Under the pieces are notes generated by a model that had not been told where the DNA came from, searched no databases, and saw only the letters and a program-made list of their open reading frames with translations. The position numbers and the translations under genes are program-made. From assembly GCF_020911945.1 (NCBI RefSeq), contig NZ_CP087135.1, positions 3,466,396 through 3,530,395 of the forward strand: a stretch of 64,000 bases of DNA, written 5' to 3'. Of the stretch, positions 43,901-53,356 are shown piece after piece (the first letter of the stretch is position 1; every line of letters begins with the position of its first letter). This DNA is from Flavobacterium galactosidilyticum. GTDB taxonomy: Bacteria; Bacteroidota; Bacteroidia; Flavobacteriales; Flavobacteriaceae.

Positions 43901-44089
43901 GCCCCAAAAACAATCATTAGATTATTAATAAATCAAAGTTGACAATGCCTTTGTGAGTTCTTGACTTAGTGTCAACAAACATACTTGTAAACCAAACTCT
44001 ACATAGTATAATCAGTTTTTATGATAATAATCAAAAGTTAATAGTATCATATTTTACTTTTTAATAACAGTTAAAAAAAGGGAATGGTT

Positions 44090-44097
44090 TAACTTTG
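44090..44097 (+). promoter_or_regulatory. -7 box for the SDR gene
   Basis: TAACTTTG fits TAnnTTTG, 24 bases before the ATG at 44122. Confidence 0.5.
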
Positions 44098-44121
44098 TAA
44101 ATCATATTAGAAAAAGAAAAA

Positions 44122-44838
44122 ATGAACGATTTAAAAAATAAAAATGCACTTATTACGGGTGCCGGAAAAGGAATTGGAAAAGCAGTCGCTATTGCATTAG
44201 CTAAAGAAGGTGTAAATGTAATTTTAATGGCAAGAACGCAATCTGATTTAGATGAAGTAGCTAAAGAAGTAAATGCTCTGGGAGTAAAATCCTTGACTTT
44301 AATTGCTGATGTAGCTGATATTACTTCAGTAAATACGGCAGTTGAAAGAGCTTTAGGAGAATTTAAAACAATTGACATATTAGTCAATAATGCTGGAGTT
44401 GCAGCATTTGGAAAATTCTTAGAATTAGAACCTGTGGCTTGGGAAAACATTATTAAGGTAAATTTAATGGGAACGTATTATGTAACACGTGCTGTTTTAC
44501 CTAACATGATTGAAAGACAAACGGGCGATATCATCAATATTTCTTCAACAGCAGGATTAGCTGGAAATGCTTTGACGAGTGCTTACAGTGCTTCAAAATT
44601 CGCTGTTTTAGGTTTAACTGATTCGTTGATGCAAGAAGTTCGTAAGCATAACATTAGAGTAACCGCTTTAACGCCAAGTACCGTTGCTACTAATATGGCG
44701 AAAGAATTAAACCTTACGGATGGTAATCCTGCTAAAGTGATGCAATCCGAAGACATGGCAGAATTAATTATCGCTCAATTGAAATTAAACCGAAGAGTTT
44801 TCATAAAAAACAGCAGTATTTGGTCTACAAATCCTTAA
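44122..44838 (+). CDS. Short-chain dehydrogenase/reductase (3-oxoacyl-ACP reductase-like)
   Basis: A 238-residue classical SDR. The nucleotide-binding [11 protein letters not shown] lies near residue 12, NNAG in [12 protein letters not shown], the catalytic Ser in [12 protein letters not shown] and YSASK in [12 protein letters not shown]. It resembles FabG but is not with fab genes, so its substrate is uncertain. A FabG-like oxidoreductase of unknown specificity is the safe reading. It is monocistronic between its own -7 box and a bidirectional terminator. Confidence 0.88.
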   Translation: MNDLKNKNALITGAGKGIGKAVAIALAKEGVNVILMARTQSDLDEVAKEVNALGVKSLTLIADVADITSVNTAVERALGEFKTIDILVNNAGVAAFGKFLELEPVAWENIIKVNLMGTYYVTRAVLPNMIERQTGDIINISSTAGLAGNALTSAYSASKFAVLGLTDSLMQEVRKHNIRVTALTPSTVATNMAKELNLTDGNPAKVMQSEDMAELIIAQLKLNRRVFIKNSSIWSTNP

Positions 44839-44891
44839 GTCATTGTCTTTAAAGATATAAGACAAAGAAGGTAATACTTAAAATAAAAAAA

Positions 44892-44948
44892 CATTAAGAG
44901 AATAAGTTTAATTAAGTTTTGTGCTTAATTAAACTTATTCTCTTAATG
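44892..44948. terminator. Long bidirectional terminator hairpin
   Basis: Two perfect 25-base arms (each contains TTAAGAGAATAAGTTTAATT or its complement) around a 7-base loop, between the convergent SDR and mtaB genes. It is AT-rich and unusually long. Confidence 0.8.
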
Positions 44949-44986
44949 GTTTAAAACTAAATGACTTATTTTTTTAAATATTTATT

Positions 44987-46315
44987 TTAAACTAAAGCCG
45001 AAATAAAATCCATACGAACGCTTCCATCTTCGTCAATTTTAGTCAAATTAATGTCGTGTAATGTATTCACTAATTCTGGATTCCACGGTGTTTTTACTTT
45101 TACGTAATTCTCCGTAAAACCATGAATATACCCTTCTTTATTTTCACTTTCAAAAAGTACTGTTCTATTTGTTCCTAACTGACTTTCATAAAAAGCACGA
45201 CGTTTTTTAACGGATAAGCCACGCATCATTTTACTTCTCTTTGCACGAACATTAGCAGCAACAACTCCATTCATATCAGCAGCTTCTGTATTGTCACGTT
45301 CTGAATACGTAAAAACATGTAAATAGGAAATATCCATTTCGTTTAGGAAATTATAAGTCTCCAAGAAATGCTCATCAGTTTCACCAGGAAAACCAACAAT
45401 CACATCCACACCAATACAAGCATGTGGCATTACTTCGCGTATTTTATTAACTCTTTCAGTATAAACTTCTCGCTGGTAGCGACGCTTCATCAACTTTAAA
45501 ATAGCATTACTTCCTGATTGCAAAGGAATATGAAAATGGGGTACAAAAGTTCTGCTTTTTGAAACAAATTCTATCGTTTCATTTTTCAATAAATTAGGTT
45601 CTATAGACGAAATTCGCAAACGCTCAATTCCTTCTACTTTATCTAATTCTTGAACTAATTCCAGAAAAGTATGCTCATGCTTTTTATTCCCAAATTCACC
45701 TTTTCCGTAATCACCAATATTTACTCCGGTCAGAACAATTTCTTTAATATTTTGTTTCGAAATTTCCGATGCATTTTTCAATACATTTTCCAGTTCATCA
45801 CTTCTAGAAATCCCCCTTGCTAACGGAATCGTACAATAGGTACATTTGTAATCGCAACCATCCTGCACTTTCAGGAAAGCGCGCGTTCTGTCACCAATGG
45901 AATAACTTCCTACATAAAAATCAGCCTCAGAAATCTCGCAAGAATGTACTTCGCCCATATCATTTTTGGACAAATCATTAATATAATCAGTGATTTTAAA
46001 TTTTTCAGTAGCCCCAAGAACTAAATCGACACCATCAACTGAAGCTAATTCTTCTGGTTTTAGCTGTGCATAACAACCTACCGCCGCAATAAAAGCCTTG
46101 TTATTTAACTTCATTGCTTTTTTTACAATCTGCTTAAATTGTTTATCTGCATTTTCAGTAACGGAACATGTATTTATCACATACATATCAGCAACTTCCT
46201 CAAAGTCGACCCGATCAAAACCTTCATCTTCAATAGAACGAGCAATTGTCGATGTTTCCGAAAAATTTAATTTACAACCAAGCGTATAAAAAGCAACTTT
46301 TTTTCTATTTTCCAT
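44987..46315 (-). CDS. mtaB: tRNA t6A37 methylthiotransferase MtaB
   Basis: A 442-residue radical-SAM enzyme from ATG 46315 (an ATG at 46327 would add four residues). The N-terminal MTTase domain supplies three Cys in [21 protein letters not shown] and AAVGCYAQL. The radical-SAM cluster is [15 protein letters not shown], and a TRAM-like domain closes the C-terminus. MtaB converts t6A37 to ms2t6A37 in ANN-reading tRNAs. TLGCKLN and the overall order favour MtaB over MiaB. The start lies 158 bp from the divergent S9 peptidase start. Confidence 0.92.
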   Translation of the reverse strand: MENRKKVAFYTLGCKLNFSETSTIARSIEDEGFDRVDFEEVADMYVINTCSVTENADKQFKQIVKKAMKLNNKAFIAAVGCYAQLKPEELASVDGVDLVLGATEKFKITDYINDLSKNDMGEVHSCEISEADFYVGSYSIGDRTRAFLKVQDGCDYKCTYCTIPLARGISRSDELENVLKNASEISKQNIKEIVLTGVNIGDYGKGEFGNKKHEHTFLELVQELDKVEGIERLRISSIEPNLLKNETIEFVSKSRTFVPHFHIPLQSGSNAILKLMKRRYQREVYTERVNKIREVMPHACIGVDVIVGFPGETDEHFLETYNFLNEMDISYLHVFTYSERDNTEAADMNGVVAANVRAKRSKMMRGLSVKKRRAFYESQLGTNRTVLFESENKEGYIHGFTENYVKVKTPWNPELVNTLHDINLTKIDEDGSVRMDFISALV

Positions 46316-46343
46316 ATTGACAATCAAGAACTTACATAATTTA

Positions 46344-46371
46344 TTGTTAAATTTACATTGTTGTAAGTTTG
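46344..46371 (+). promoter_or_regulatory. Bacteroidota-type promoter for the second S9 peptidase
   Basis: TTG at 46344-46346, a 17-base gap, then TAAGTTTG at 46364-46371. It lies 102 bases before the ATG at 46473 and is one of the best promoter matches in the window. A minus-strand TAAATTTG at 46377-46384 could serve divergent mtaB. Confidence 0.55.
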
Positions 46372-46472
46372 GTTTGCAAATTTACAAAGAAAACCCAAGA
46401 AATAAAAAATTTAAATTTTATAACTTTTTCACAGTAATGATTAGAACTTTAATCCATTTAAAAAAAAATTAT

Positions 46473-48506
46473 ATGAAAAAAACTATTTATTACCTCGTTA
46501 TATTACTAATTTCAATTAGCAATATGAATGCCCAAATTGTCACCAATCAAAAAACTGTTCCTATTTTAGATCGAGAATTATTTTTTGGTAATCCTGAAAT
46601 TTCCGGTGGACAATTAAGCCCAGACGGAAAATGGATCTCATTTATGAAAGCTTATGATGGGATAATGAATATTTGGATCAAAAAATTTGATGAACCTTTT
46701 GAAAAAGCAAGACCACTCACTAACAGTAAACGTCCAATGCAAGGGTATTTCTGGACTTATGACGGCAAATACATTTTGTATGTAAAAGACGAGAATGGAG
46801 ACGAAAATAGGAATGTTTTTGCAGTTGATCCTATGGCAAAACCAGTATCCAACAGCGTCCCTATATCCAGAAATATAACTCCTTTAAAAGATATAAGTGC
46901 ACAAATTGATTTGGTTAGTATAAAAAATCCAGACTTATTGATGGTTTCTTTAAACGATAAAGATAAAGCTTGGCATGATTTATACCAACTTAAAATTTCT
47001 ACAGGAGAGCTCACAAAAATATATGAAAACAAAGATAGAGTTACAGGTTATATTTTTGACTGGGACGATAATCTAAGAATCCTTTCTAAAACTGACGAGA
47101 AAGGAACGACAACCTTCTTCAAAAAGGAAGGTGACAAACTAACTTCCATTTATGAAACTCCAGTAACAGAACAAGCATATGTTGCCACTTGGACTCCAGA
47201 TAACAAAGAAGCCTATTTTGTAACTAACAAAGGTGATTTAGACCTTTCTTCATTATTTTTAATGGATATGGATACTCAAAAAATGAAAAAAATTGAGAGT
47301 GACCCAAAAAACAGAGTAGATTTTGGTTCTTTGAGTGTTAGTGATTTGACCCGAGAATTGATAGCTACTTCTTATACTGATGACAAAACAGAATATCTAT
47401 GGAAAAACAAAAAATGGGAAAATAATTATAAATTCTTAAAGTCTAAATTCCCTGGTAGAGAAATTTCTTTTCAAAGCCAAACTAAAGACGAAAGCAAGTT
47501 TTTAATTGCCGTATCTGGAGATAAATATGCCGCAGAAGTATATTTTTTTAATGCTGAGACTAAAGCATTAGTATTGCAATATGTGCCTAGGCCTGCTCTA
47601 AAGAAAGTGGAAAAATATTTAGCTCCTATGAAACCCATACATTATAAAAGTAGTGATGGTTTAGAAATTACAGGATATTTAACCTTGCCCGTAGGTAAAG
47701 ACGGAAAGAATTTACCAACCGTAATTTTAGTACACGGCGGACCTAAAGGACCACGAGATAATTGGGGATACAATTCTATCGCTCAATTTTTGGCTAATCG
47801 TGGATATGCTGTTTTACAGCCTAATTTTAGAGCTAGTGGTGGTTATGGTAAGAAGTTCTTAAATGCAGGCGATTTACAATGGGGAAAACTAATGCAAGAT
47901 GATATTACTTGGGGTGCGAAATATTTACTCTCAAATGGCATATCAAATAATGATAAAATAGCTATTATGGGTGGAAGCTACGGCGGGTATGCAACTTTAG
48001 CTGGACTTGCATTTACACCGGACCTTTATGCATGCGGTGTGGATATCGTAGGGCCAAGTAATATATTTACCTTATTAGAATCGGTGCCTGCTTACTGGGA
48101 ATCTGGTAGGGCCTTTTTATATGGTATGGTTGGCGATCCAAATACAGAAGTTGGAAAAAAATTGATCCATGCTGCAAGTCCTATTTTTAGTGCGGACAAA
48201 ATTGTAAAACCATTACTAATTATTCAAGGAGCAAATGATCCAAGAGTTAAAAAAGCAGAGGCCGAGCAAATTGTAGTTGCATTAAGAGACAAAGGGAAAC
48301 AAGTGTCTTATATTTTAGCTGATGATGAAGGACATGGTTTTGCAAAACCAGTAAATAATATGGCAATGTTTGCTGAAACTGAAAAATTTCTAGCAGGAAT
48401 TTTAGGTGGCAGGTATCAAAAAGAAATGCCAGAAAATGTAGCCAAACGCTTAAAAGAAATGACCGTCGATGTTAGGACAGTAACATACGTACCTAAAATA
48501 AATTAA
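46473..48506 (+). CDS. S9-family (prolyl oligopeptidase-like) peptidase, secreted
   Basis: A 677-residue protein from ATG 46473, whose [20 protein letters not shown] is a signal peptide. The frame is open back to 46317, but that extension contains the promoter and is discarded. A beta-propeller ([40 protein letters not shown]) precedes the hydrolase domain with Ser502 in [13 protein letters not shown], Asp in [15 protein letters not shown] and His in DEGHGFAKP. This is the dipeptidyl/acylaminoacyl peptidase branch, probably periplasmic. A strong terminator follows. Confidence 0.92.
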   Translation: MKKTIYYLVILLISISNMNAQIVTNQKTVPILDRELFFGNPEISGGQLSPDGKWISFMKAYDGIMNIWIKKFDEPFEKARPLTNSKRPMQGYFWTYDGKYILYVKDENGDENRNVFAVDPMAKPVSNSVPISRNITPLKDISAQIDLVSIKNPDLLMVSLNDKDKAWHDLYQLKISTGELTKIYENKDRVTGYIFDWDDNLRILSKTDEKGTTTFFKKEGDKLTSIYETPVTEQAYVATWTPDNKEAYFVTNKGDLDLSSLFLMDMDTQKMKKIESDPKNRVDFGSLSVSDLTRELIATSYTDDKTEYLWKNKKWENNYKFLKSKFPGREISFQSQTKDESKFLIAVSGDKYAAEVYFFNAETKALVLQYVPRPALKKVEKYLAPMKPIHYKSSDGLEITGYLTLPVGKDGKNLPTVILVHGGPKGPRDNWGYNSIAQFLANRGYAVLQPNFRASGGYGKKFLNAGDLQWGKLMQDDITWGAKYLLSNGISNNDKIAIMGGSYGGYATLAGLAFTPDLYACGVDIVGPSNIFTLLESVPAYWESGRAFLYGMVGDPNTEVGKKLIHAASPIFSADKIVKPLLIIQGANDPRVKKAEAEQIVVALRDKGKQVSYILADDEGHGFAKPVNNMAMFAETEKFLAGILGGRYQKEMPENVAKRLKEMTVDVRTVTYVPKIN

Positions 48507-48507
48507 A

Positions 48508-48557
48508 AAAATATCCGATATATAATAGTGTCACCACTATTATATATCGGATATTTT
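48508..48557 (+). terminator. Long terminator after the S9 peptidase
   Basis: Two perfect 23-base arms (containing ATATCCGATATATAATAGTG) around TCAC, one base after the stop codon, ending in a short T-run. It could also act on the convergent HAD gene. Confidence 0.85.
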
Positions 48558-48672
48558 CTATTCCATCAATTCTATATTTTAAAAACTCGGAAATTAAATT
48601 TCATTCCAGCTTTCTCATTCTTAATATTTGTGCAAGAATTAATTATACAAGAAAAATACTATTAGTTAAAAT

Positions 48673-49476
48673 TTAATTCAAGATAAAACGTCGCACAACC
48701 TCAGCCACACCATGATCATTATTTGAAGCAACAATCACATCTGCCCTATCTCTCAATTCTGGATCTACGTTGTCAACCCAAACACCTAGTCCCGCATATT
48801 CAATCATCGATAAATCATTACCAGCGTTACCAACAGCAATGATTTCACTTTGGAGAATATTCAGTTTCTCGGCTAAGAATTTCACACTTGCTGCTTTATC
48901 AATTCCATTTTGAGCCACTTCTAAGAAAAAAGGTTTTGACATAGAAACACTCAAATGAGGCATCGCCACTTTTAAGTCGGCTTCAACCTTTCTAAGGTAT
49001 GTTGGTTCTTCCAATAAAATACATTTTACCGCAGATGAAGTAACTGCATCCTTGAAATTACGAACTTTATTATGCTCTAAGCCTGTAATATTTTTTTCTA
49101 TTTCAATATATTCCGAATCGGTTTCGCTAACAATTTTCCCATCTACGTACGTAATAATATGGGTTTTACTTTTTAAACTGTAATCGTACAACTCATGAAT
49201 TTGCTGTTGTGTTAAGGTTTGTTCAAACAACACTTTATCTTCTTTTAAATCCGTAATAACAGCTCCGTTAAAAGAAAGCATAAAAGAATTATTAATATCT
49301 AATTTCAATTCTTTAGCAAAAGTAGTCATTGCTAATGTAGGCCTACCCGAAGCTAAAACTACATAAACACCTAATTCTTGGGCCTTAAATAACATTTCCT
49401 TATTCTCTTCTGATATTTTATGGTCATCAGTCAACAAGGTATCATCCATGTCCAGAACCAACATTCTATATTTCAT
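48673..49476 (-). CDS. Cof-type HAD phosphatase
   Basis: A 267-residue HAD-IIB hydrolase. Motif I is VLDMDDTLLTDDHKIS (nucleophile and acid Asp), motif II ASGRP, and motif IV AVGNAGNDLSMIEYAG; the C2-type cap lies between. Such enzymes dephosphorylate sugar phosphates or cofactors such as FMN and pyridoxal phosphate; the substrate is not readable here. It is followed on the minus strand by nothing before the S9 terminator. Confidence 0.9.
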   Translation of the reverse strand: MKYRMLVLDMDDTLLTDDHKISEENKEMLFKAQELGVYVVLASGRPTLAMTTFAKELKLDINNSFMLSFNGAVITDLKEDKVLFEQTLTQQQIHELYDYSLKSKTHIITYVDGKIVSETDSEYIEIEKNITGLEHNKVRNFKDAVTSSAVKCILLEEPTYLRKVEADLKVAMPHLSVSMSKPFFLEVAQNGIDKAASVKFLAEKLNILQSEIIAVGNAGNDLSMIEYAGLGVWVDNVDPELRDRADVIVASNNDHGVAEVVRRFILN

Positions 49477-49505
49477 CTAATTCTTTTAGCAATTACATTT
49501 TGAGT

Positions 49506-49724
49506 TTAGATACTCATTCTAAATTCTTCGATAACCGGATTTACTTTAGCAAACTCTGTTTCTTGAACGAACAGTTCAACTGCTAAATCCGAATTTCCAA
49601 AACCACCCAATCGAGCTGACTGTATGTTGTTTTTTACTACTACATCTATTCCAACAGCTTCAATTTTTTGTTGTAAAGCTGTAGCTAAAATTTCACTTCC
49701 TGAAAATACTTTCATTAATCCCAT
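49506..49724 (-). CDS. DUF2007-family small protein
   Basis: A 72-residue protein containing MKVFSGSEILATALQQKIEA, VVVKNNIQSARLGG and AVELFVQETEFAKVNPVIEE. DUF2007 proteins are small alpha/beta-fold proteins proposed to be signal transducers; the role is unproven. The start could also be the fourth codon (MKVFSG). It lies 29 bp before the HAD gene on the same strand, probably in one transcript. Confidence 0.75.
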   Translation of the reverse strand: MGLMKVFSGSEILATALQQKIEAVGIDVVVKNNIQSARLGGFGNSDLAVELFVQETEFAKVNPVIEEFRMSI

Positions 49725-49841
49725 GATATTATTTATTTTACTGATTAATATTAATTTCTAAACTTAGCTCCTCTAAATATCTAGCTTTGAAGAAGCGTAA
49801 AAAGGTTTCATGACCTTATAAATTAAATTACTTTTCCATAA

Positions 49842-49870
49842 GCTCCGCAAAGTTTCCTAATTTGCGGAGC
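49842..49870 (-). terminator. Hairpin after the DEAD-like gene
   Basis: A perfect 10-bp stem, GCTCCGCAAA with TTTGCGGAGC, six bases past the stop on the minus strand; the T-run is weak. Confidence 0.6.
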
Positions 49871-49875
49871 GAGTA

Positions 49876-50568
49876 TTATTCTTCTTCTCCTTCTATATCG
49901 TCCTCATCTTCTTCATTATTATCCTCTTCATCAAATTCTTCCTCATCTTCGTCTTCCTCATCCATTTCGAATACAAAAGGTTCAAGTAGCATTTTATCAA
50001 CTAATATTTCTACTCGTTCTGTTAACACATCTGAAAAAACAATGCGTTGCGTTTTACTAATACTATTTGAAATACGCATAATTTTAGTTTCATTACGCAA
50101 TTTCAAAATAGGATCGGCATCATCCAGAATAAACATTTTTAACCTATTGACGTTGAAACCTGCCGTAGTAAACATATCATTCAATTTAGTTGCAGTTCCA
50201 ATTAACACATCGACTCCAGTAGAAATATAATTTTTATCATATTCCATGTCGCCTTTATCATGCACCCCAAACACTTGAAGATCCGTATATTTACCATACT
50301 TTTCAAAAAGGGCTTCCATTTCTAAAACCTTAGCTTTATCTTCAACAATAATTAAAGCACGTGGAGATTCTTCGGTTTCCTTAGCCAATTGCTGAATCAC
50401 ATTCAATACAATTGTCGTTGTTTTTCCACTTCCTCTTTCGGAAATAATAAGACAATCTGCGCCACTTTTTATTGTCGAAAAAGTTTCTTGCTGTAGTGCG
50501 TTAGCTACAGTCAAACCGTTCTCAATTAGACCTTCTTGTAACTTCTCGTTTATTTTTTTTAATTTCAT
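49876..50568 (-). CDS. Single-domain DEAD-box-like protein with acidic tail
   Basis: A 230-residue protein equal to only the first RecA-like domain of a DEAD-box helicase. It keeps a Q-motif-like stretch (ANALQQETF), Walker A (SERGSGKTTT, residues 43-52) and a DEAD-position motif altered to DDAD (residues 149-152). The SAT position reads FSDV. The second RecA domain with its Arg finger is absent, so ordinary unwinding is not expected. Residues 203-230 are almost all Asp and Glu. It may bind nucleotide and RNA or protein rather than unwind. The gene ends cleanly with a hairpin, so it is not an obvious truncation by mutation. Confidence 0.75.
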   Translation of the reverse strand: MKLKKINEKLQEGLIENGLTVANALQQETFSTIKSGADCLIISERGSGKTTTIVLNVIQQLAKETEESPRALIIVEDKAKVLEMEALFEKYGKYTDLQVFGVHDKGDMEYDKNYISTGVDVLIGTATKLNDMFTTAGFNVNRLKMFILDDADPILKLRNETKIMRISNSISKTQRIVFSDVLTERVEILVDKMLLEPFVFEMDEEDEDEEEFDEEDNNEEDEDDIEGEEE

Positions 50569-50613
50569 TTTTTTATAGCTTAAAGCTCAATTCAATAATT
50601 TATTCGAATGTCA

Positions 50614-51777
50614 TTATTTACTGGCAAACAATTTAACATCACTTTCGGAAATTTCGCTTCCGCCAAGGATTATCAAACGTTCCACAACATTTCTTAACTC
50701 ACGGATATTTCCCGTCCAATCATATTCTTTTAACAAGCTTATTGCTGCTGCCGAAAACTTCTTCACTGCATTTCCTTGTTCAGAAGCAATTTTATCTGCA
50801 AAATGGCTAATCAACATTGGTATGTCATCGCGTCTTTCGTTTAACGCAGGAACTTTTATTAAAATCACTGCTAATCTATGGTACAAATCCTCGCGGAAAC
50901 GACCTTCGGCAATCTCTACTTTTAAGTCTTTATTCGTTGCAGCAACCACACGAACATCTACTTTTATATCTTTATCAGCACCTACTCTCGTAATCATACT
51001 TTCTTGTAAAGCACGCAACACTTTAGCTTGAGCCGAAAGACTCATATCCCCAATTTCATCTAAGAAAATAGTTCCTTTGTCAGCCGCTTCAAATTTTCCT
51101 GCACGATCTTTCACTGCTGATGTAAAAGCTCCTTTTACGTGACCAAACAATTCACTTTCTATCAATTCTGATGGGATTGCAGCGCAGTTCACTTCGATTA
51201 ATGGGAAATTAGAACGTACACTTTTTTCGTGTAATTGATGCGCCACTAATTCTTTTCCAGTTCCGTTTGGTCCTGTTATTAAAACCCTAGCTTCAGTTTC
51301 TGCTACTTTATCAATCATCACTTTGATGTGATTTATCGCTTCACTTTCACCAATCATTTCGTAGTTTTTACTAACCTTTTTCTTTAAGATTTTATTCTCT
51401 ACTACGAGTTGTTTTTTGTCTAAAGCATTACGAACCGTATTCAATAAACGGTTTAAATCTGGTGGCTTTGAGATGTAGTCAAATGCTCCCAAACGCATCG
51501 TATAAATAGCCGTTTCCATATCGCCGTGACCGGAAATCATAACCATAGGTATTTCAGGTTTGATTTTTTTAACTGCTTCTAAAACCTCAACACCATCCAT
51601 TTTTGGCATTTTGATATCACACAAAACTAAATCGTAGTCGTTATTTTTTATTTTTTCAAAACCAACAACACCATCTTCTGCTTCTTCTACTTGGTAAGTA
51701 TCGTTTTCTTCTGAAAGTATTTTGCTGAGTACTCTTCTGATTGCAGCTTCGTCTTCTATTATTAGTATTTTTGGCAT
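50614..51777 (-). CDS. NtrC-type sigma-54 response regulator without DNA-binding domain
   Basis: A 387-residue protein. The N-terminal receiver (VLCDIKMPKMDGVEVLEAV with the phospho-acceptor Asp) is followed by a sigma-54 AAA+ domain: Walker A LITGPNGTGKELVAH, the sigma-54 loop ELFGHVKGAFTSAVKDRAG and the sensor region GNIRELRNVVERLI. The loop reads GAFTSA where the consensus is GAFTGA. The protein ends 20 residues after the AAA+ core, so the Fis-type HTH is missing. It probably activates RpoN-dependent promoters without specific enhancer binding. No sensor kinase is adjacent. Confidence 0.9.
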   Translation of the reverse strand: MPKILIIEDEAAIRRVLSKILSEENDTYQVEEAEDGVVGFEKIKNNDYDLVLCDIKMPKMDGVEVLEAVKKIKPEIPMVMISGHGDMETAIYTMRLGAFDYISKPPDLNRLLNTVRNALDKKQLVVENKILKKKVSKNYEMIGESEAINHIKVMIDKVAETEARVLITGPNGTGKELVAHQLHEKSVRSNFPLIEVNCAAIPSELIESELFGHVKGAFTSAVKDRAGKFEAADKGTIFLDEIGDMSLSAQAKVLRALQESMITRVGADKDIKVDVRVVAATNKDLKVEIAEGRFREDLYHRLAVILIKVPALNERRDDIPMLISHFADKIASEQGNAVKKFSAAAISLLKEYDWTGNIRELRNVVERLIILGGSEISESDVKLFASK

Positions 51778-51865
51778 GTTTTTATTTATTTTTTTAAGGC
51801 GAAAAGATTACAAATATTCTAATTATTTCTTATCACGGCCATTCTTATATCAAAGAATATGCCCT

Positions 51866-51933
51866 AGCCCCGATTGCAGTGAAAATCCCACGCTTTTAGG
51901 CGTGGATTGCAGCGAAAAGCGGGAAACAGCTCC
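51866..51933 (+). repeat. Dispersed bipartite repeat, copy B
   Basis: It begins AGCCCCGATTGCAGTGAAAA and ends AGCGGGAAACAGCTCC. The interior is a compact hairpin (CCACGC, TTTTAG, GCGTGG). This is the shortest of three copies and lies between the ABC permease and the NtrC-type gene. Confidence 0.75.
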
Positions 51934-51975
51934 TTAAATTAATTAAACTTTATCGAAAAATCAATTAGTCAAGCT

Positions 51976-53292
51976 TTAATATTTTAACCATTTGTATAAT
52001 TCACCCCAACTCGGTTTTTTTCCATACATCAATATTCCTATTCGATATATTTTTGCAGCAAACCAAACTACTGCAAAAAAGCTAGCAAATAATAGCGTTA
52101 CTGATATGGCTATTTGCCACAAAGGTACGCCAAACGGAATTCGCATTAGCATTACGATAGGTGAAGTAAGTGGAATCATTGAAAAAACCACTGCTACCGT
52201 GCCGTGTGGATCATTAATAACGGTAAAAAAACCGATGTAAACACTCAACATTAATGGCATAATTATAGGCAAAAGAAACTGCTGCGAATCAGTTTGATTG
52301 TCAACTGCCGCACCAATTGCCGCATAAAACGAGCTGTATAAAAAATAGCCACCAATGAAATAAACGACAAAACCAATCAGGATACTTGCAATGGGCAAAT
52401 TCCATAATTCCTTAATATACATTTGCGCAGTGCCAGATATTTCTTGCTGCGCAGCTTGCATTAATTCAGGTGAAATTCTCGCCGTTGGTCCAACATTTAC
52501 ACCTAAAAATACCGAAGCTGCAAACATGAGCGAGAGTCCGATTATTGTCCAAATGAAAAATTGTAGTAAACCCGCTAATGATGTACCAATGATTTTCCCA
52601 ATCATCAGTTGGAATGGTTTTACAGATGAAATAATAATTTCGACAATTCTGCTGGTCTTTTCCTCTATTACACTTCGCATTACCATATTGCCATAAATGA
52701 TAATAAACATCATGATCAGATAGCCAAAAGCACCTCCAATACCAATTTTTATTTCATTTAATCCCTTCACACTTTCTTCTCCCGATGTTTTTGTCAAGTT
52801 GATATTTACATTGGCCTTTGCTTTATTAATAGCTAAGGTGTCTAAATTAGCTTTGATCAGATTATCTTTTGTTAGCTTAGAGGCAATTTGATCTTGGATG
52901 TTTTCGATAAATGAAATGCTTGGACTGTCATTTGAAATGAACTGAATCTTACTTTCAAAATCCCTTGAATTGCTAACTTTAGGAATATACAGAAGTCCTT
53001 CATAACTTTCGCTAATGATACTATCTTTTAACAACTTTAAATCGACAAGAGATAAATCAAGGTATTTATATTCTCCATTTTCCTGATTTTTAGTTGTAAA
53101 TTCTTGAACAAACAAACCAGACTCATCGTGAATTGCAATACTTTTTGTATCGGCTTTCATAGCACTAAGGTATGCTACGAATCCCATTAATGCCACAAAT
53201 AATAATGGACTTAAAAAAGTCATAACTATAAAAGACTTGTTACGAACCTTCGAAATAAATTCTCTTTTTATGATTAATGAAATTATACTCAT
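51976..53292 (-). CDS. ABC-2 type exporter permease (NatB-like)
   Basis: A 438-residue membrane protein. An N-terminal helix (FIVMTFLSPLLFVALMGFVA) is followed by an extracytoplasmic domain of about 150 residues and five or six C-terminal helices. EEKTSRIVEIIISSVKPFQL marks the NatB/ABC-2 permease family. It follows its ATPase (53357-54280) by 64 bp. Such pairs export sodium, drugs or lipids; the substrate is unknown. Confidence 0.9.
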   Translation of the reverse strand: MSIISLIIKREFISKVRNKSFIVMTFLSPLLFVALMGFVAYLSAMKADTKSIAIHDESGLFVQEFTTKNQENGEYKYLDLSLVDLKLLKDSIISESYEGLLYIPKVSNSRDFESKIQFISNDSPSISFIENIQDQIASKLTKDNLIKANLDTLAINKAKANVNINLTKTSGEESVKGLNEIKIGIGGAFGYLIMMFIIIYGNMVMRSVIEEKTSRIVEIIISSVKPFQLMIGKIIGTSLAGLLQFFIWTIIGLSLMFAASVFLGVNVGPTARISPELMQAAQQEISGTAQMYIKELWNLPIASILIGFVVYFIGGYFLYSSFYAAIGAAVDNQTDSQQFLLPIIMPLMLSVYIGFFTVINDPHGTVAVVFSMIPLTSPIVMLMRIPFGVPLWQIAISVTLLFASFFAVVWFAAKIYRIGILMYGKKPSWGELYKWLKY

Positions 53293-53356
53293 ATGTTTTA
53301 ATTATCAAATATTAAATTCCAATATTTGGAAGATTTGGAATTTTAAAAATCAGGAC

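Noticed and set aside
46317..46472. N-terminal extension of the second S9 peptidase
   Set aside because: It contains the promoter and is not signal-like; the signal peptide begins at 46473.
49862..50230. Serine-rich plus-strand frame of 122 codons
   Set aside because: It is the complement of the Asp/Glu-rich tail of the DEAD-like gene; GAA/GAT repeats read as Ser codons on the other strand.
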